This document shows, piece by piece, positions 1-12,858 of a stretch of DNA of 64,000 nucleotides. How positions within the stretch are numbered: the first letter of the stretch is position 1; the number at the start of each line of letters is the position of its first letter. Both the position numbers and the translations under genes were made by a program. Below the pieces are notes generated by a model, which was not told where the DNA came from, did not search any database, and saw only the letters and a list, made by a program, of their open reading frames with translations. Origin of the DNA: Siphonodentalium dalli (lineage: Eukaryota; Mollusca; Scaphopoda; Gadilida; Siphonodentaliidae); NCBI GenBank assembly GCA_032622095.1, contig CP136063.1, forward strand, positions 205,825,934 to 205,889,933, given 5' to 3'.

Positions 1-359
1 TGATGGAGGAAAGATGGAAATTTCCAGTGATGGATTGAAGAGTATACCCTCTGTTAAGCGGATTCATGATATACCCCCCGGTATCACACACGGTTCTAGG
101 CCTTATGCCGACCCGTTATAATAAGTTTGGGTTGCCGGAGCCTGGGTTCCCAAAATTAAGTATAACCGAACCGTAATATTCAGAATTTGTCATGCTTTTG
201 TACATTAATTTTATTTGGGAAAACGCTGAAAGATCTAATTAAATGCGAAAAAAGCATATTGGATGTAACAATAAACAGTGCCATTGTAGCTATATATAAC
301 ACTAGCAGGTGGACCCGACTTCGTCCGGGCTGTTTCCCCTCTGCTTTTTGGCGAATTGC

Positions 360-905
360 GCGATTTGACCTTGAATTGTCCATTTTGAAGGTCAAGGTCA
401 GGTGGGGTCACGATTTGACCCGTCCAAAACACTGGCCGGACAAAAGTACCCCACAAAAGTACCCGTCGAAATCCATCCGGTTTTACCCGATTTGACCATT
501 TTGAAGCTCAAGGTCAGGGTCACAATTTGACCCATCCAAAACACAATGGACAAAGGTAACCCTATGTATAAAATTTCGTCGAAATCCCATCAATATTCGC
601 GATTTGACCTTGAATTGACCCGATTTCAAGGTCATGTCGCACAGGCAAACGAATAGGCTTACGACACTCCCCATACTAAAGTATCCCCAGACACTAATTT
701 TCATCGAAATCCCGTGATACTCGGGCGATTGACCTTGAAATGACCCGATTTCAAGGTCAAGGTCATTTCGCACGGGCAAATTAATAGGCCCATGCCACTC
801 CCCGGCCGAAAGTACCCCCACATACCAAGTTTCATAGAAATCGGTTTGGTCGTTTTCGAGTCCATCGCGAACACACAGACAGACAGACAGATTTCCCAAA
901 ATATA
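360..905. repeat. Degenerate tandem repeat CGATTTGACCTTGAATTGACC
   Basis: Four to five units of about 120-130 bp with GATTTCAAGGTCAAGGTCA and 'aaagtacccc' blocks, ending in an ACAGACAGACAGACAG tail at 881-896. It resembles the 3' regions of interspersed mollusc repeats. Positions 1-359 upstream show nothing recognisable. Confidence 0.6.
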
Positions 906-934
906 TAATAGACTAGCCGATGAGCCCGACGTTG

Positions 935-1335
935 CCCAGGCTATTCAAAAACCAAATTTCAAGTCGATAGCTCCACCCGTTTACGAGATCTGGTAACCAA
1001 ATTTCAAGTCGATAGCTCCACCCGTTTCCGAGATCTGGTCTGCGCGAAGCTGGCGTCGCACAGGCTCGGCGACCCGATAAAATTCGTATCCGGGGCAAGA
1101 TACATTCACATAGCAAATTTCAAGTCGATAGCTCCACCCGTTTCCGAGATCTCGTCTGCGCATGCGCGAAGCGGGCGCCGCACGGGCTCGCCAATACGAC
1201 AACGACGACCGCCTGGTCAAAATACACACACGTACTAAGTTTCGTCCCGATCGGTCGAGAATCGTAGATTTGTATAAATGACATACATACAGACAGACAG
1301 AGGTCTTCAAAATACAAGAATACAGGATATAGAAA
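935..1335. repeat. Tandem repeat TCAAGTCGATAGCTCCACCC with CAGACAGACAG tail
   Basis: Three units with ATTTCAAGTCGATAGCTCCA and CCGTTTCCGAGATCTGGTCT (about 960, 1002, 1118), then GACATACATACAGACAGACA. Same repeat style as 360-905. Confidence 0.65.
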
Positions 1336-3316
1336 AATAATCATAAATAGGATTGAATCATCAAGTGCATAAGATCAGTTACTTGCCCAGTTGAGGGTCA
1401 GCAAGATATGGATACCGGTATATGACGATCCACATCATGCTGACTCCCAAATGGGGTGCACTCAGTCTGGTGTTGGCATAACCTCGTCCGTGGCCGTCTT
1501 CCTGCTGACCCCATCATAATATGTATTGTGTCAACTCCGGTTATGTCAACGATTAAATGTGATACTTATTATATAGCAGACATACGGTATGTGTATGTTC
1601 TTCTTAATTTGACGGACCCGAGGGAGTGTGGCATGTGGTCCCGCGGGTTTCTTAAATAGAGATTTATGTAAACCAAGGTTACCCTCATTTTTGAAGAAAC
1701 CCGCCAGGGCAGTTAGACTAGATCCAAATAGAACGCTAAAACAGTATATTGTTGAATGTGATGGAAGGGGGTGGAGTCACTGCACGGTGCATACGGGTTT
1801 GAAGTGTCACGCATATACTAAGTAGCAAATCGGGATCAACAAATCTAAAACGAACTGTGCTTGCATTCAGAATTTAAGAGTTATAGTGCCATCGTTAACA
1901 TGTGCAATCTGGGCAGTATGGGTTATTACAAGTCACTGACGTGGGATATGAATCGATGAATTTACTGATCTTTTTTTTTTTAAATTGCATCTTGTCGTGT
2001 CTTAATCACGAGGAGATATCTCTTAGCCACGAGAAGATATTTGCAAATAGTGGATAAATATGCCCAAAGTCGAGGTAGAACAAAGGAGCTAGATTTTAAC
2101 AATTGAATAATTATTAATCAATAATTATATTGATATCTGTTTGGTTTTAAAGCACAATTGTTTGAGCATTCACATACTAATATAATAGAAGTAATGTGCC
2201 ACACACATATGTGAAATGATCAAGAACTTTTGACATAAAACATAGTAAATAACTCATTAAACATTGCCATTAGCAATTATTTTATGTTCTGCCCTGCCAG
2301 TGTGAACCAATTTACATCAGCATGAATTAAATTAAATAAATTAATCAAATAAAAATGAAATTTAGAGACATTATTTATCGGAAATTTGAGTCTATATATA
2401 TACTCCTTAATATTACCAACTTAACTGTGAAGTTATTTTTTTTATTTTTTGTAAGTATCATTGTTAATTGATATATTGAAAGCCATTGATAATAAATCAA
2501 ATTTTGGGAAAATGAACAATTTGATGATACAACTTGAGTATAATATTATGACATACTGAAAAGAATAATAAAAGATACTTTAAATCTGTGACAGAATTGT
2601 TTGGGTCTTGTTAATTGAGAGTACCTGCACTTATCATAATTACGCAATGACTTACAATGCGCATCAATGACATTACAAATCAAATGGTGTTATTTCTTTG
2701 TGTGTCAAAATGACGCTGCAAGAAATTATGGCTAAATGTTGGCTGGAGGGAATAACTTTGGTCATATGTGCATTGGGTTTTGGGTTAAGAATTTGCTATC
2801 TAAAATATGACAATCTACCAACATAATAGCACAATATACTTTTAAGGCTTTTGAACATACACAGATTCACCCCCCTCCCCCAAGCACAAGCCATCACCAT
2901 TTCTGGCCATAGGACTGTGGCCATCGGGACAGTACCTAAATGGTGCCCAAACATGAAACCTGGATCATTGCCAATATATCCAAAAATGTTTTTCAATTTT
3001 AATGATGATATATTCTTCGAGAATAAGTTGTATATAGTTTCCAGGGCATAAAATAATAAACATTGAATCAAAAACATGACAACATATCCGACCACTAAGC
3101 ATCTGTAACTTATAATATGGGTAGAATAATACATCAATAATTATGTTTTGTAGTTACTAATTATATTGTTGAACATCATTATTCGGACAAAGTGATAGCT
3201 ACACAGATATCTGTTGTCGACATAAATTCAATAGCTATTCTGACAGTACAATGTGAACACACACACTCTGAATATAAGGGAACTTAAAACTTTCATGACG
3301 GGAGCTGCAGTGGTAC
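1336..3316. other. Non-coding AT-rich stretch
   Basis: No exon, RNA gene or clear repeat border seen; all ORFs are short and featureless. Confidence 0.5.
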
Positions 3317-3422
3317 AGTAATGCTCTAATTAATCGACTCCTTAAACACAGCAGAATCATGGGTAACTTTTCAGGATTTAGTCAGAAATATGGCTTGTTG
3401 CCATTCATCGGAAAGCTCTCAG
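3317..3422. mobile_element. Single arm of palindromic MITE family A
   Basis: CAGTAATGCTCTAATTAATC through ATCGGAAAGCTCTC; the mirrored arm is missing. Confidence 0.7.
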
Positions 3423-3530
3423 GCATATATTTGCTCCATTGCTAGTAGACCAAGAATTTGTTGATGATTTTGGGATTTGACATGAAAGTCAGTTGTTAGT
3501 TGTTACTCAGTATTATTTGCAGAGCATTAA

Positions 3531-3791
3531 CCCTTTCTATACTAATGTCTTTTCCCTAATCAGTTATGAAAGTATACATAATAACATTGGAATTCCTTGT
3601 TATTAATCTGGAGGGGTGTTCATGAATAATCATCACATAATAACAGATAATATCAGTGCCAAAATAGTTATTTAATAGAAGGAAATGTTCAGATAATAAG
3701 TTCCAACAAACCAGATGTTGTTTATTGACCTTATTATCTGTATATTTTCTAAGGGAACTATTCATCAATGAGTATTTAGTATAAAAAGAGG
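3531..3791. mobile_element. TTAA-flanked MITE with CCCTTTCTATACTAA end
   Basis: TTAA|CCCTTTCTATACTAATG at the left; the interior shares 'atctggaggg', 'gataata' and 'aggaaatg(t/c)(t/g)cagataataagttc' with the 51.9-kb copy. The right end is degenerate. Confidence 0.55.
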
Positions 3792-5430
3792 TAAAGCTAC
3801 CGGTGGTGTGCCTGTCCCAATGGTAAAGTATGAATGTATACTTACTGTATGAAAACTCAAAAACAAGTCTACAATCCTTTGATCACATTCTTTAAAATGC
3901 ATGCAGCTTCAATTTTGGAACAACTAGGGATATAGCACATGTGTCCTTTCTCCTGGAAATAACAAAGGTCAAACATTCAAACATTTCGCACTCTTCAAAT
4001 TCCCCCTTCAATTCAACACCATAGAAACTACTCTATTTTTTCATTTTCACTTCCTACTATTTCTCACTATAAATTGAAAATACTCAAACCTGATTGAATG
4101 AGGGTATGTGTTTGCCATCTTGACACAAATTCATGCCATATAATTTGATTCTTGACTGGGGAGGTAAGCATGTACCATTTGGCACCCAACTCATCTACTT
4201 CTTTGTAATTTTAAAAACTCCAAATTGTTGAAATTTTGTTGAAACATAATATGAGGAAACTACTACTAGTAGCTAGTGAATATTTAGTATAGAAAGGGCT
4301 GAATTAAAATGGTTTCAAGTATGACTATGAGGAGAATAATTATGTGTGTTGTAGTTAATGAATGATGAGGGATGTGGCTTGTTGGGTGTGCCAATGAATT
4401 TAGTCATGAAAAGAGTAAAATCCAAGTTGGCCACTGGCGACCATATTCTTTAACAAATTTCGGAAGCTATCATTCGCTCCCAACTAGAGATAATGCCCAG
4501 GAGATCCTTATGATGTTGGTGCAAAATATCTCAGATCGAAGTACTTAATACATGTGCCGATCAGTTATCATCTATATTATTTACTCTGACAGTCAGTGTT
4601 TTAATTACAGTGGTGCCATACTGATAGGCCTGGTTCAATCTGAGGTTGATGTCGCAATCATTTTTGATTAAAAATAATAGGTTTCATTTATTCCTCCCAA
4701 TACATGTGCGATATGCCCATTCAGCCCAATTGTGTCCCGTTATATACTTTGTGCTGCCATGGGCATATTTTTCAGAATGAATATATTCCACAATCCACAT
4801 ATGATCTTATTGTGGTCGTTTCCAAAAAACAATGAAACAATTGAATTCCACCTGTAATTAAAACAAATTTTCTACCATATGTTACCGGAAACAAAAAAAA
4901 TTTGTTTTAGGCCTATGTAGCTATACTTACACTTTGGCAACTTTTCGCAATTTGGGCTATGATTGTCATTTTCTTGTTATATTTTATGCTCTCAAGTCAA
5001 TATTCCACCTTCTCTCTTAGAATCTTACTCAGCCCCAAAACTTCAACTTAATCCTTTGAAGATACTTGTACCTTGATGGAATGAAAGAATTATATAATTT
5101 TTTTATGCAAATGACCTGTGGTCAGATGCCCGTAGCCTGTTTATATATAACTATGGGTATATGCCAGATTTTACCGTTAAAAAAAAATGCTGTGCTTTTG
5201 ACAGTGTATTTATCCATGGTGTATGTTGCTGTGGTTGGCCGTGTTATCTTATATTTTGAAGGGTTATCTTGTTTGACTGGTAATTAGTTTAGCGGTTTCT
5301 ATGTTTTGTCTGGTCAGATGTTACCGGTATGTTTGAGCTTTGTCTGAAATAGAAAACACTTTTTATATTAGAATTTGCGCAACAGGAGCGCAAGGACATC
5401 GCATGTACAGTGTGTTTAAAGACATATTAT
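3792..5430. other. Non-coding stretch with old repeat fragments
   Basis: A piece near 4265-4310 (TATTTAGTATAGAAAGGG) is an end of the CCCTT/TTAA MITE, and 4385-4470 resembles 31795-31900 (gtgccaatg-attta, 'ggccactggcgaccat'). Nothing else recognised. Confidence 0.45.
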
Positions 5431-5432
5431 GT

Positions 5433-5765
5433 ACTTGTTCGGGTGCGTGAAACTGATAAGTTAGTATGCAGGTGCTACACCAACTGGAGGAATGTAACAT
5501 TCTACTAACATCGAAAATCTCAAGCAAATCTACCGTACCACTCCATTGAAAACATCGTCTGAACTGGGCTAAATTGTAAATATTTACTACTAGAATCGGG
5601 ACGCATCTATCGGCGGTAAACTAACGAAAATGATTTCGCCATCGGCAGTCACTGCATTGAATTAGTATATAAGAATGACAGTGTTTGTTGTCAATTTAGA
5701 TATAAGATTTGTAAAAATAACTACTTTGAACAAGATTATTCTCCACTTCTATTTGACCACCCTAC
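5433..5765. repeat. 330-bp interspersed repeat, copy 1
   Basis: Shares GTGAAACTGATAAGTTAGTA through AGATTATTCTCCA with 52285-52605 in the same orientation, about 47 kb apart. Confidence 0.75.
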
Positions 5766-6360
5766 CGGAGTGTTTCACATCACTTTAAGGGCTTTTAGAA
5801 ACCGAAAATATATATTATATAGAGATAATGAAATTATATATGTATATAGTATTTGAGTTGATTGTGATGACTTTCGTGTAGTTTTGTGGTTATGAGAGCA
5901 CATTCTTATTGTCCCCTTGATTTCTGTATCTTTTCTACTTTAAAAATATATCTTTTCCAATATGGGTGGCACCAGGATATCTCCCAATTATATCTACCGG
6001 GCAGACTACTGCAGATCTCCCCGATGGGGATGGGGCCAACCCTCATGGACAAGCTAGGGGTTGTGGTCCCATCCTGTTTTCCAACAAAATCTAATATTGA
6101 TGATTTCTCATCATCAGTGAATGCAAGACCACACCTTTGTCATGGGGTGCCAGACAGGGGCGTGATGACATGGGCTGGTTATGCAGGGGTCTTACCCCCC
6201 CCCCCTATAGCCAAACCTCACACAACATTTAGTTGGAAATTATACCAAAATTAGGTTTGATTTTCCAATGTTCAATTTATTAGTGACACATTTGTTTATT
6301 TTAGAACATTTGCATATATTCCTTTCATTTGCAAAACTTTGGACTCAAATGGCCATTAGT

Positions 6361-6700
6361 TCAGGGGGGGGGTGGAAAAAAAAATTCCAGCACGTATGCC
6401 GAATGACCTCAAAATGACTCATTCCTATTTACATGTCCATGTTAACATCCATGATAAATAGTATGCACAGAAATTCATATACAGCTGTTTACAGTGAATT
6501 TCCCCCCGCAAATCTCTGTTTTAGTGTTAAAAGGGGGGGGTGTAAAAAAATGGTCGGAAAAAACTGCCGAAAACAGAAAAAAAATTGGCGGTGGGGGTGG
6601 GTGGGTACAAAAAATGATCGAAAGGGAAAAAATTCCATACGTGCCTGAAATATTTTTCCGACCCCCCCCCCCCCCCCCCCCCTGATTAGTTGGCAATTTT
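6361..6700. repeat. Interspersed repeat with G and C runs, copy 1
   Basis: Contains ATTCATATACAGCTGTTTAC, AATCTCTGTTTTAGTGTTAA, a G run and a 21-bp C run (6662-6682). The same sequence occurs inverted at 18545-18840. The long ORFs here are only homopolymer read-through. Confidence 0.7.
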
Positions 6701-7048
6701 CCAACATTTGGATGGGTATCAGGTTGGAAATTTCCCCCAATTTGAACATCTTGAGGCCAGTCTAGATGCTAAGAATGAACAATTTTCATATTCAGAACCA
6801 CCGGGCCGTCCGACCTATTTGTCTTGTGATGTTCTCAGTGGCCAGTTAAAGCTGTTAATTAATTTTTTAAAACACAATAAATTGGGGTGCGAATTTTCCT
6901 GGCATTCATCAATATCAGACAATTAGGTGTTGTAATTTTCAGGTTCAGATCTAAATAAATTCGCATACTGGGCCGAACCATCCTTTTCATCCCCTGCATG
7001 GATAGTGGCCACAAGACTACTGATCCATTTAGAATATGCTACCATTTA

Positions 7049-7238
7049 CAGTAATGCCCTAATTAATCGACTCCGTAACCACAGCAGAATTATTGGTAAC
7101 TTTCAGGATTTAGTCGGAAATGTGGCTTGTTGCCATTCACCAGAAAGCTCTCCGAGAGCTTTCCAATGAATGACAACAAGCCATATTTCCGACTAAATCC
7201 TGCTGTGGTTATGGAGTCCATTAATTAGGGCATTACTG
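7049..7238. mobile_element. TA-flanked palindromic MITE, family A
   Basis: Near-perfect inverted repeat, CAGTAATGCCCTAATTAATC ... TTAATTAGGGCATTACTG, flanked by TA on both sides. Arms are about 95 bp with a GAGAGCTTTCC-type centre. TA duplication and CAGT ends suit a Tc1/mariner-derived MITE. Confidence 0.8.
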
Positions 7239-7679
7239 TAGTAGTCTGTGATGGAAAAGTTCAGAAAAATCAAGCCCCATGGGGTTTTGCAAATTGAATT
7301 ACGCAAACTTAGTTTGTGTCGTTCAAGGGGTTGGGGGGGGGGGGCTTCAGTTGGAAGTACCAAGATGTCGACACCCCCACCAAACCATCTAGCCACGTTC
7401 TAAGTGCCAAATATCCCAGACTCAACCATTTGGTGCCCCTCGCTTAGTTTTTGCTTTGGGTATGTTTATTCTATCCGAGAATACTCTACACCCACAGCAA
7501 AATATGGACATATATATATGTACTCTTAAAAAAAATGTTCTGTGGCGATCACACATTAAAATTGTGTAGCCAAGTAAATATAAGGTGATAATTTTGTTGT
7601 AGAAATGATACGGACAACCGATCATCAAAAAACGAAATTGTCTCAATTACTTTACTGTACAACCCTTCCATGAATGGAG

Positions 7680-7750
7680 CTTCTTGAAATTTTACAAAAA
7701 ACCCTGTGCCAATGCATTATCTTATATATGCGAGTCTCCCATAGGGAGCA
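7680..7750. mobile_element. Half palindrome, family B (TGCCAATGCATTCTCTTATA)
   Basis: AACCCTGTGCCAATGCATTA then CTTATATATGCGAGTCTCCC; left arm only. Confidence 0.6.
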
Positions 7751-9590
7751 ACGACAAACATTTTCCAGACTTGTTTTTGATAATGGCAAAAATTCAAATG
7801 AAGCGACATTTAGAAGAAAGTTAGAAAATCAAATTGGATAATTTACTCACTCCATGTACTGGATTTACCACATACATGTATGTTCAAAATGTTAACCCAA
7901 TCGGGCACATATCGTAGGAAATACAGGGTATTATTACTTTGATATGAGATGTACTAATGGTTATATGGACTTTTATATTATTGGCAAATTTATTCATCAT
8001 TTGTTTCTCGAGCCCCTTTGAGCATTGACTGAAATCTAGAAGGGGCTAATTAGTAATATGTGCCATGTGGATACATTTTGAATGGCTGACCACATAAACT
8101 CACTGTGCAATGTTATGTGATAGTTGAACATTTTTTCAAAAGTGTTGCTCAAGTTATCTCAGGCGATTTAGACTTGGTCGTGGCAATTCCAACAGATGGC
8201 ATATCCCTGGTGAAAATTGGTGGTCAAAACCCAAATATTTAAACTTGACTTGTATTTTTGGGCTAGAGAGATGAAAATTTATTGCGAATTTGAACAAAAA
8301 GGGACTTACCTGCGTTAAAATTTGTGGACACAACCCACATACCAAATTTCATTCCCTTCAGTTGAGACTATCTAATGTTATCAACCAAAAGCGAACATAT
8401 GGACGGATGAACCAACATTTGGTATTTATGGGTTAATTTAACTGAGCTAATTCCACATGGTAGTACACCTACCATTCGATGTGCTGCCTCTCTGGCTGAC
8501 AAGACCAGTCTCTGGCATACAAGGCCACCTCTATGGCCAGAACTTTTTGTTTCATAAGGCTGCGGGCATTTAAATCAATAAAAACAGAATGGACAGGTAC
8601 TGGTACTAGTATGTGTCAAATTTAACACAATCACCCCAGGGCATATATTTCATCTGATTTTGTGAGAATCTATACATACTTTTTCATGAGAATCCAGGGT
8701 AATTTGCGAGAATATTTACGAGAATCTAGAATTGGATTCTCGCCGAAATATAAGACCTGCACCCTTTATTCTGTGATTATAGCCTGGCCACACATGGTGG
8801 TATACTCCTAACAACAGATAGCAATACAACTCAGAAAAATAGGCTTCAAAAAGCGAGTGGGTATGACTTTTCTACACCTGCCAAATTGAATGTCAGATGT
8901 CTTTCAAGCCACTGACATATTCAAAGACACGGACAATCGTAGCTGCACTGTTGATGCAATTGCAATGTTGCAGTGACCAACCTCATACATATACATTTAT
9001 GCTGAATAAACAATGTACATGTACTGAATTACTAGGTGTTTAGTTAACATGAAAATAAAGATACCCTGATATGGTATTTGTGAACTAAATACTTTGCGAT
9101 TGAACATGGCATACTAGTAGGTCAAATGTGGATGAGTTTAAAAATTTCTAGATTGAATTTACCGTTATTGCAGTCACAAAAAATGTATTTGGCATTTATT
9201 TACTGGGTTATCGCAGTTAAAAATCATTACCGAGGTAAGACTACCGATGGACACCACATGTCAGTCGCTATTATTCGACGTAATACCACTTGATTGTGGT
9301 TTACTGGTGGTACGAACGGTAACTACCGGCCTACATCCACGTTAAAGGGGTCAATTATTTTGCGCATACATGTAGCTGTATATATTCGAATTGAGATTTG
9401 ATTCGCGAACCTCATCCCCAATTGAATTCAAAATTTGATTTGACTGTAAACTCAGATTCGCAGGGCCCTAGTAGAGCTAAGTTTAAAAATAAAAAAACCA
9501 TGACGGGCTGGACAAAATACCATAATTACCCCATAGTTGCCAAATGTTAGCATGGATGAACAAATGGACTGACAGACAAATAACATAATA
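7751..9590. other. Non-coding stretch
   Basis: No gene seen. 8155-8400 resembles the tail of an interspersed repeat (caaaacccaaatattt, tttgaacaaaaaggg). 9080-9350 contains a weak GGTA/TACC-rich segment. Confidence 0.4.
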
Positions 9591-9596
9591 CAACTG

Positions 9597-9719
9597 CAGC
9601 CTTCATAATTGGCTACGGCAATCAGCATTGCCGAAGCATTTTGCTGAAGCAAACTGGGCCACGGCATACTGTTGCTGTAGCAGATTGCCGAAGCCAAACA
9701 ATCTGAATTAAGAGGGCTG
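9597..9719. mobile_element. 123-bp MITE, CAGCC..GGGCTG
   Basis: Inverted ends CAGCCTTCATAATTGGCT / AGAGGGCTG and internal mirrored GGCAATC / GATTGCC; 6-bp direct repeats CAACTG at 9591-9596 and 9720-9725. Copies of exactly the same length at 12515 and 44097. Confidence 0.75.
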
Positions 9720-9872
9720 CAACTGGCATATACAAAATTTGGTTAACAATTTTATCCGGTGTGAACAAGCAATGGGTTAACCAACAAGACAGTGGGGTCG
9801 CTCACCAGACTGCAAAGACTGGGACTCTGGAGACCACAATAGTCAGAACTTTTCATAAGCATAGAGAGGCTT

Positions 9873-9939
9873 CAGTAGTGTACAGTGGGTAATTTCAAGG
9901 TGAATATCCACCATGAAATTGCCCACTGTTCACTACTGA
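9873..9939. repeat. 67-bp hairpin GTAGTGTACAGTGGGTAATTTC
   Basis: GTAGTGTACAGTGGGTAATTT is mirrored by AAATTGCCCACTGTTCACTA with a short loop. Confidence 0.65.
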
Positions 9940-11150
9940 TCACCCCCCTCCTCCAGCTCAACAAGTCCCCTCCCGACCGGGCACCAGACTCCCAAGTCTT
10001 GGGTTGGAATTTCACAACCGACATCTCAAACTTTCTCAATTTTTGGAAATTTCCAATCTCACAAGCACCTTTTTATAAAACCATTTAGACATGTTTGAAG
10101 CCCATTTATCCATGGACCCAAAACACCATACATGTATGTCAGATTAATCAGTTAGGTAGTTCCAAGGAAGATGTTTTAATGAATTTGGTATTTCAATGAT
10201 TTTTTAAACACAAAATTGTTAACTCCCCATAGCCCCCCGTCATTTCTTAACAGGTTGACCTGATGTTAACAAATCTGAATATCAGTCACTAAAGGATCAT
10301 CCATACTATATGTAAGCTAAATAGTCCAACCTCTCTTGAGAAGACAATTTAAGAATGACTATAGAGACATACAGTTATGTCCCTGGTCCCACCCTATTTA
10401 ACCTGGTGACCACATCTGAATAAATTTCAATACCAGACACCAAAGAACCCTTCATACTAAATATCAGCAAAATAGACCTGTTAACATTTGTGGCGATTTC
10501 GGTCGAACAGTTTAACCCGAAGTAGGAAAATGTGGACTGTTACTGGTTGAAAAATCAAATCTACAGCCTCATTGCCTCCACCCAGGCAGCTTAGAAATCA
10601 ATAGGAATCTATATATTATTATACCAGTATCAAACAGCATACATACAGGTAGGGTGGGTGGTTGAGAGTTAAATCCCCCCCCTTGAATCAGATGCAGACC
10701 AAATACATGTTTTTGCATAATTCCATTTGCACCTCTGGTCTAATATCATATATATTCATAAACCATGGTTCTATATATTCCCGGTATGAGACCATTCAGA
10801 TATTTTTACCTGAAAAATTGCATAAAATCTAACATCTAGCGGTCTAACTCCAGACAAATGCACACGGCTACGGACAAGAGACCAGGACACACCGGGCTGT
10901 TCATGGTTGTTCGGCCCGGGGTGAGAACATTTTGAAAACTATACAAGAAAATCTCGAATCCGATAAACTAGACTGGCATCAACTGAAGCATTCCTATTTT
11001 CTTGTAAATTTCAATTGGGGAAGGGGTGCGTAAGAATTTTTTTGGGATTTACAGCTGGGAGTTACTGTTAAAATCTCGAGATTAATGGGGTCTTTACGTG
11101 GTGTTATATGATGCCGACAAGTTCATTTAATGTCAAAATTACGATTAGCC
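9940..11150. other. Non-coding stretch
   Basis: Nothing supportable seen beyond low-complexity ORFs. Confidence 0.4.
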
Positions 11151-11154
11151 AATT

Positions 11155-11470
11155 CGGCTGGTTAAACAACACATGTGGCGGCCCACGTCCGGAATTTTCC
11201 CGGTCTCCCGATCGGCCATGCAGTCCGCCTCTGCCCTCATGAATTTATGTGAGAAGAGTACCATCTTATTGGATACACGGCTGGTTAAACAACACATGTG
11301 GCGGCCCACGTCGGTTTCATTTGCGGCCCAACTACATATGATATACCCCCCCCCCCCCCCCCCCCCCCAAACCGTAAAAAAAACCCTCGGATTCTCGCTT
11401 GATAGAAAATCACGTGGAATCAGAATTTTTCCGGCCTCCCAATCGGCCAGTCCGCCTCTGGCCAACAGAG
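11155..11470. repeat. Direct repeat of 35 bp around a 23-bp C run
   Basis: CGGCTGGTTAAACAACACAT plus GTGGCGGCCCACGTC occurs at 11155-11190 and 11279-11314 (period 124). C run at 11346-11368; 'ccg(g)cctcccaatcggccagtccgcctctg' recurs at 11432 after 11200. Confidence 0.65.
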
Positions 11471-11639
11471 AAATAAAAAACAACTGAAATCATAGATAGG
11501 TGGTATTTTACCTAAAAAAAAATTATAGTGATGGTGCCTTATAATAGTGATGGCATGGGGTGATAGTCTGAGGGTACAATTTAGATAATCTCATGCAACA
11601 GAATTCGGAACATGGCTTAATTGACAGATTGAGAATGTT

Positions 11640-11900
11640 GTGCAATTTTTGACCACACGACTCACAAACGGTACCCCATATGTTTAAAGTCGAAAAAGGG
11701 AGATAACTCCACCAAAAAAGTCTGACAGACGCCATAATCGCAGGTGCTCAGGTTCCCATGGTGGTTGATGTCTCTGCCAAGTTTCACGGAAATTGATAAA
11801 AAAAACGACTGTCTGAAAAAAACTCCGGACAAATTTGTGTCCACACACGAACGATGGACGAGCTGATTTCACTATACCACCCCAACATTGTTGCAGGGGG
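11640..11900. repeat. Interspersed repeat end with 'ACTATACCACCCCAACATTG'
   Basis: Contains CGAAAAAGGGAGATAACTCC, GTTTCACGGAAATTGATAAA and a terminal GCAGGGGGTATAATGA. This layout resembles the 3' ends of repeats I know from mollusc genomes. Confidence 0.45.
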
Positions 11901-12295
11901 TATAATGAGCACAATGTATTGAATACCATTAGCATCACAGTTCTCAGCAATGTTATGGTTATAATATTTGTGAGTTCATTAGAATGAACATAGCGATTAA
12001 TTTCAGTGTTATGAATAGCCAAATATATACAAACAATATAAAAGTAGGAATGTATGATGGACCACCGGTGGTTCCTAAATAAAGGAATCGAATCGGAAAT
12101 TAAAAGTTTCATCAAACTACCAGATAGTGGTTTATAACAATTACAATGGACTATAGTTTTGTGTATAATGCAAAGTAAATCGTGCATATAAAAAAATTGC
12201 ATGCAACGTCTCGGTCAGGGCTTGATAATTGATATTTCAACTTAGATTCAACGTACAGCATGTATCAATATTCAGTGTTAGGTTTCCCACATTAA

Positions 12296-12858
12296 AGGTA
12301 CTCAATCCGAATTAACGCTCACGAATTACAATATCATTGGCTTCGGGGGTACAACATATTTAACTTGAGTCGAGGAACCCACCCATCAAGGTACAGTAGG
12401 AGTAATCAGATATCGATATTTTAAATCTAGTATTTTAATTATAATTATAAACTGTCAGCGAGAAGAACTTATCTGACAAGATAGCGGATGAAGATCGATA
12501 ACTCTCAAATCGAGCAGCCTTCATAATTGGCTACGGCAATCAGCATTGCCGAAGCAATTTGCTGAAGCAAACTGGGGCACGGCATACTGTTGCCGTAGCG
12601 GATTGCCGAAGCCAAACAATCTGAATTTAGAGGGCTGAATCGAGTGGCTTTTTGTGTCAGATATTTGACAACCAATAAAATTTTGTTGAAAAAAACTTTG
12701 ATAAATAACAGGTTTTTGGGCAATTTTATAGTTGACTGTGGTTCTAAAGCATTGTTTTGGGCAATTAATCTTTTCTGATAACTGAAATGGCATTTAAAAA
12801 AATGGTGTTGTTGTTGGAATCTGATGATATGGGGACCGTCGAATCGGATTGAGTACCT
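12296..12858. mobile_element. TTAA-flanked element with AGGTACTCAATCCG ends
   Basis: Inverted ends AGGTACTCAATCCG / CGGATTGAGTACCT lie directly inside TTAA at 12292-12295 and 12859-12862. TTAA duplication is the mark of piggyBac and Kolobok elements. It is inserted in the 12.2-13.5 kb minisatellite and is itself interrupted by the 123-bp element at 12515-12637. Confidence 0.75.
12515..12637. mobile_element. 123-bp MITE nested in a TTAA element
   Basis: Same element as 9597-9719; perfect 7-bp flanking repeats AATCGAG (12508-12514, 12638-12644). CAG..CTG ends with a 6- to 8-bp duplication are compatible with a hAT-type MITE. Confidence 0.8.

Noticed and set aside
6475-6749. Several overlapping ORFs with Gly/Pro runs
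   Set aside because: They are translations of G and C homopolymers within an interspersed repeat, which also occurs inverted at 18.5 kb.
11684-12202. 172-codon minus-strand ORF
   Set aside because: Crosses an interspersed repeat end; low-complexity, no recognisable motif, no splice signals.
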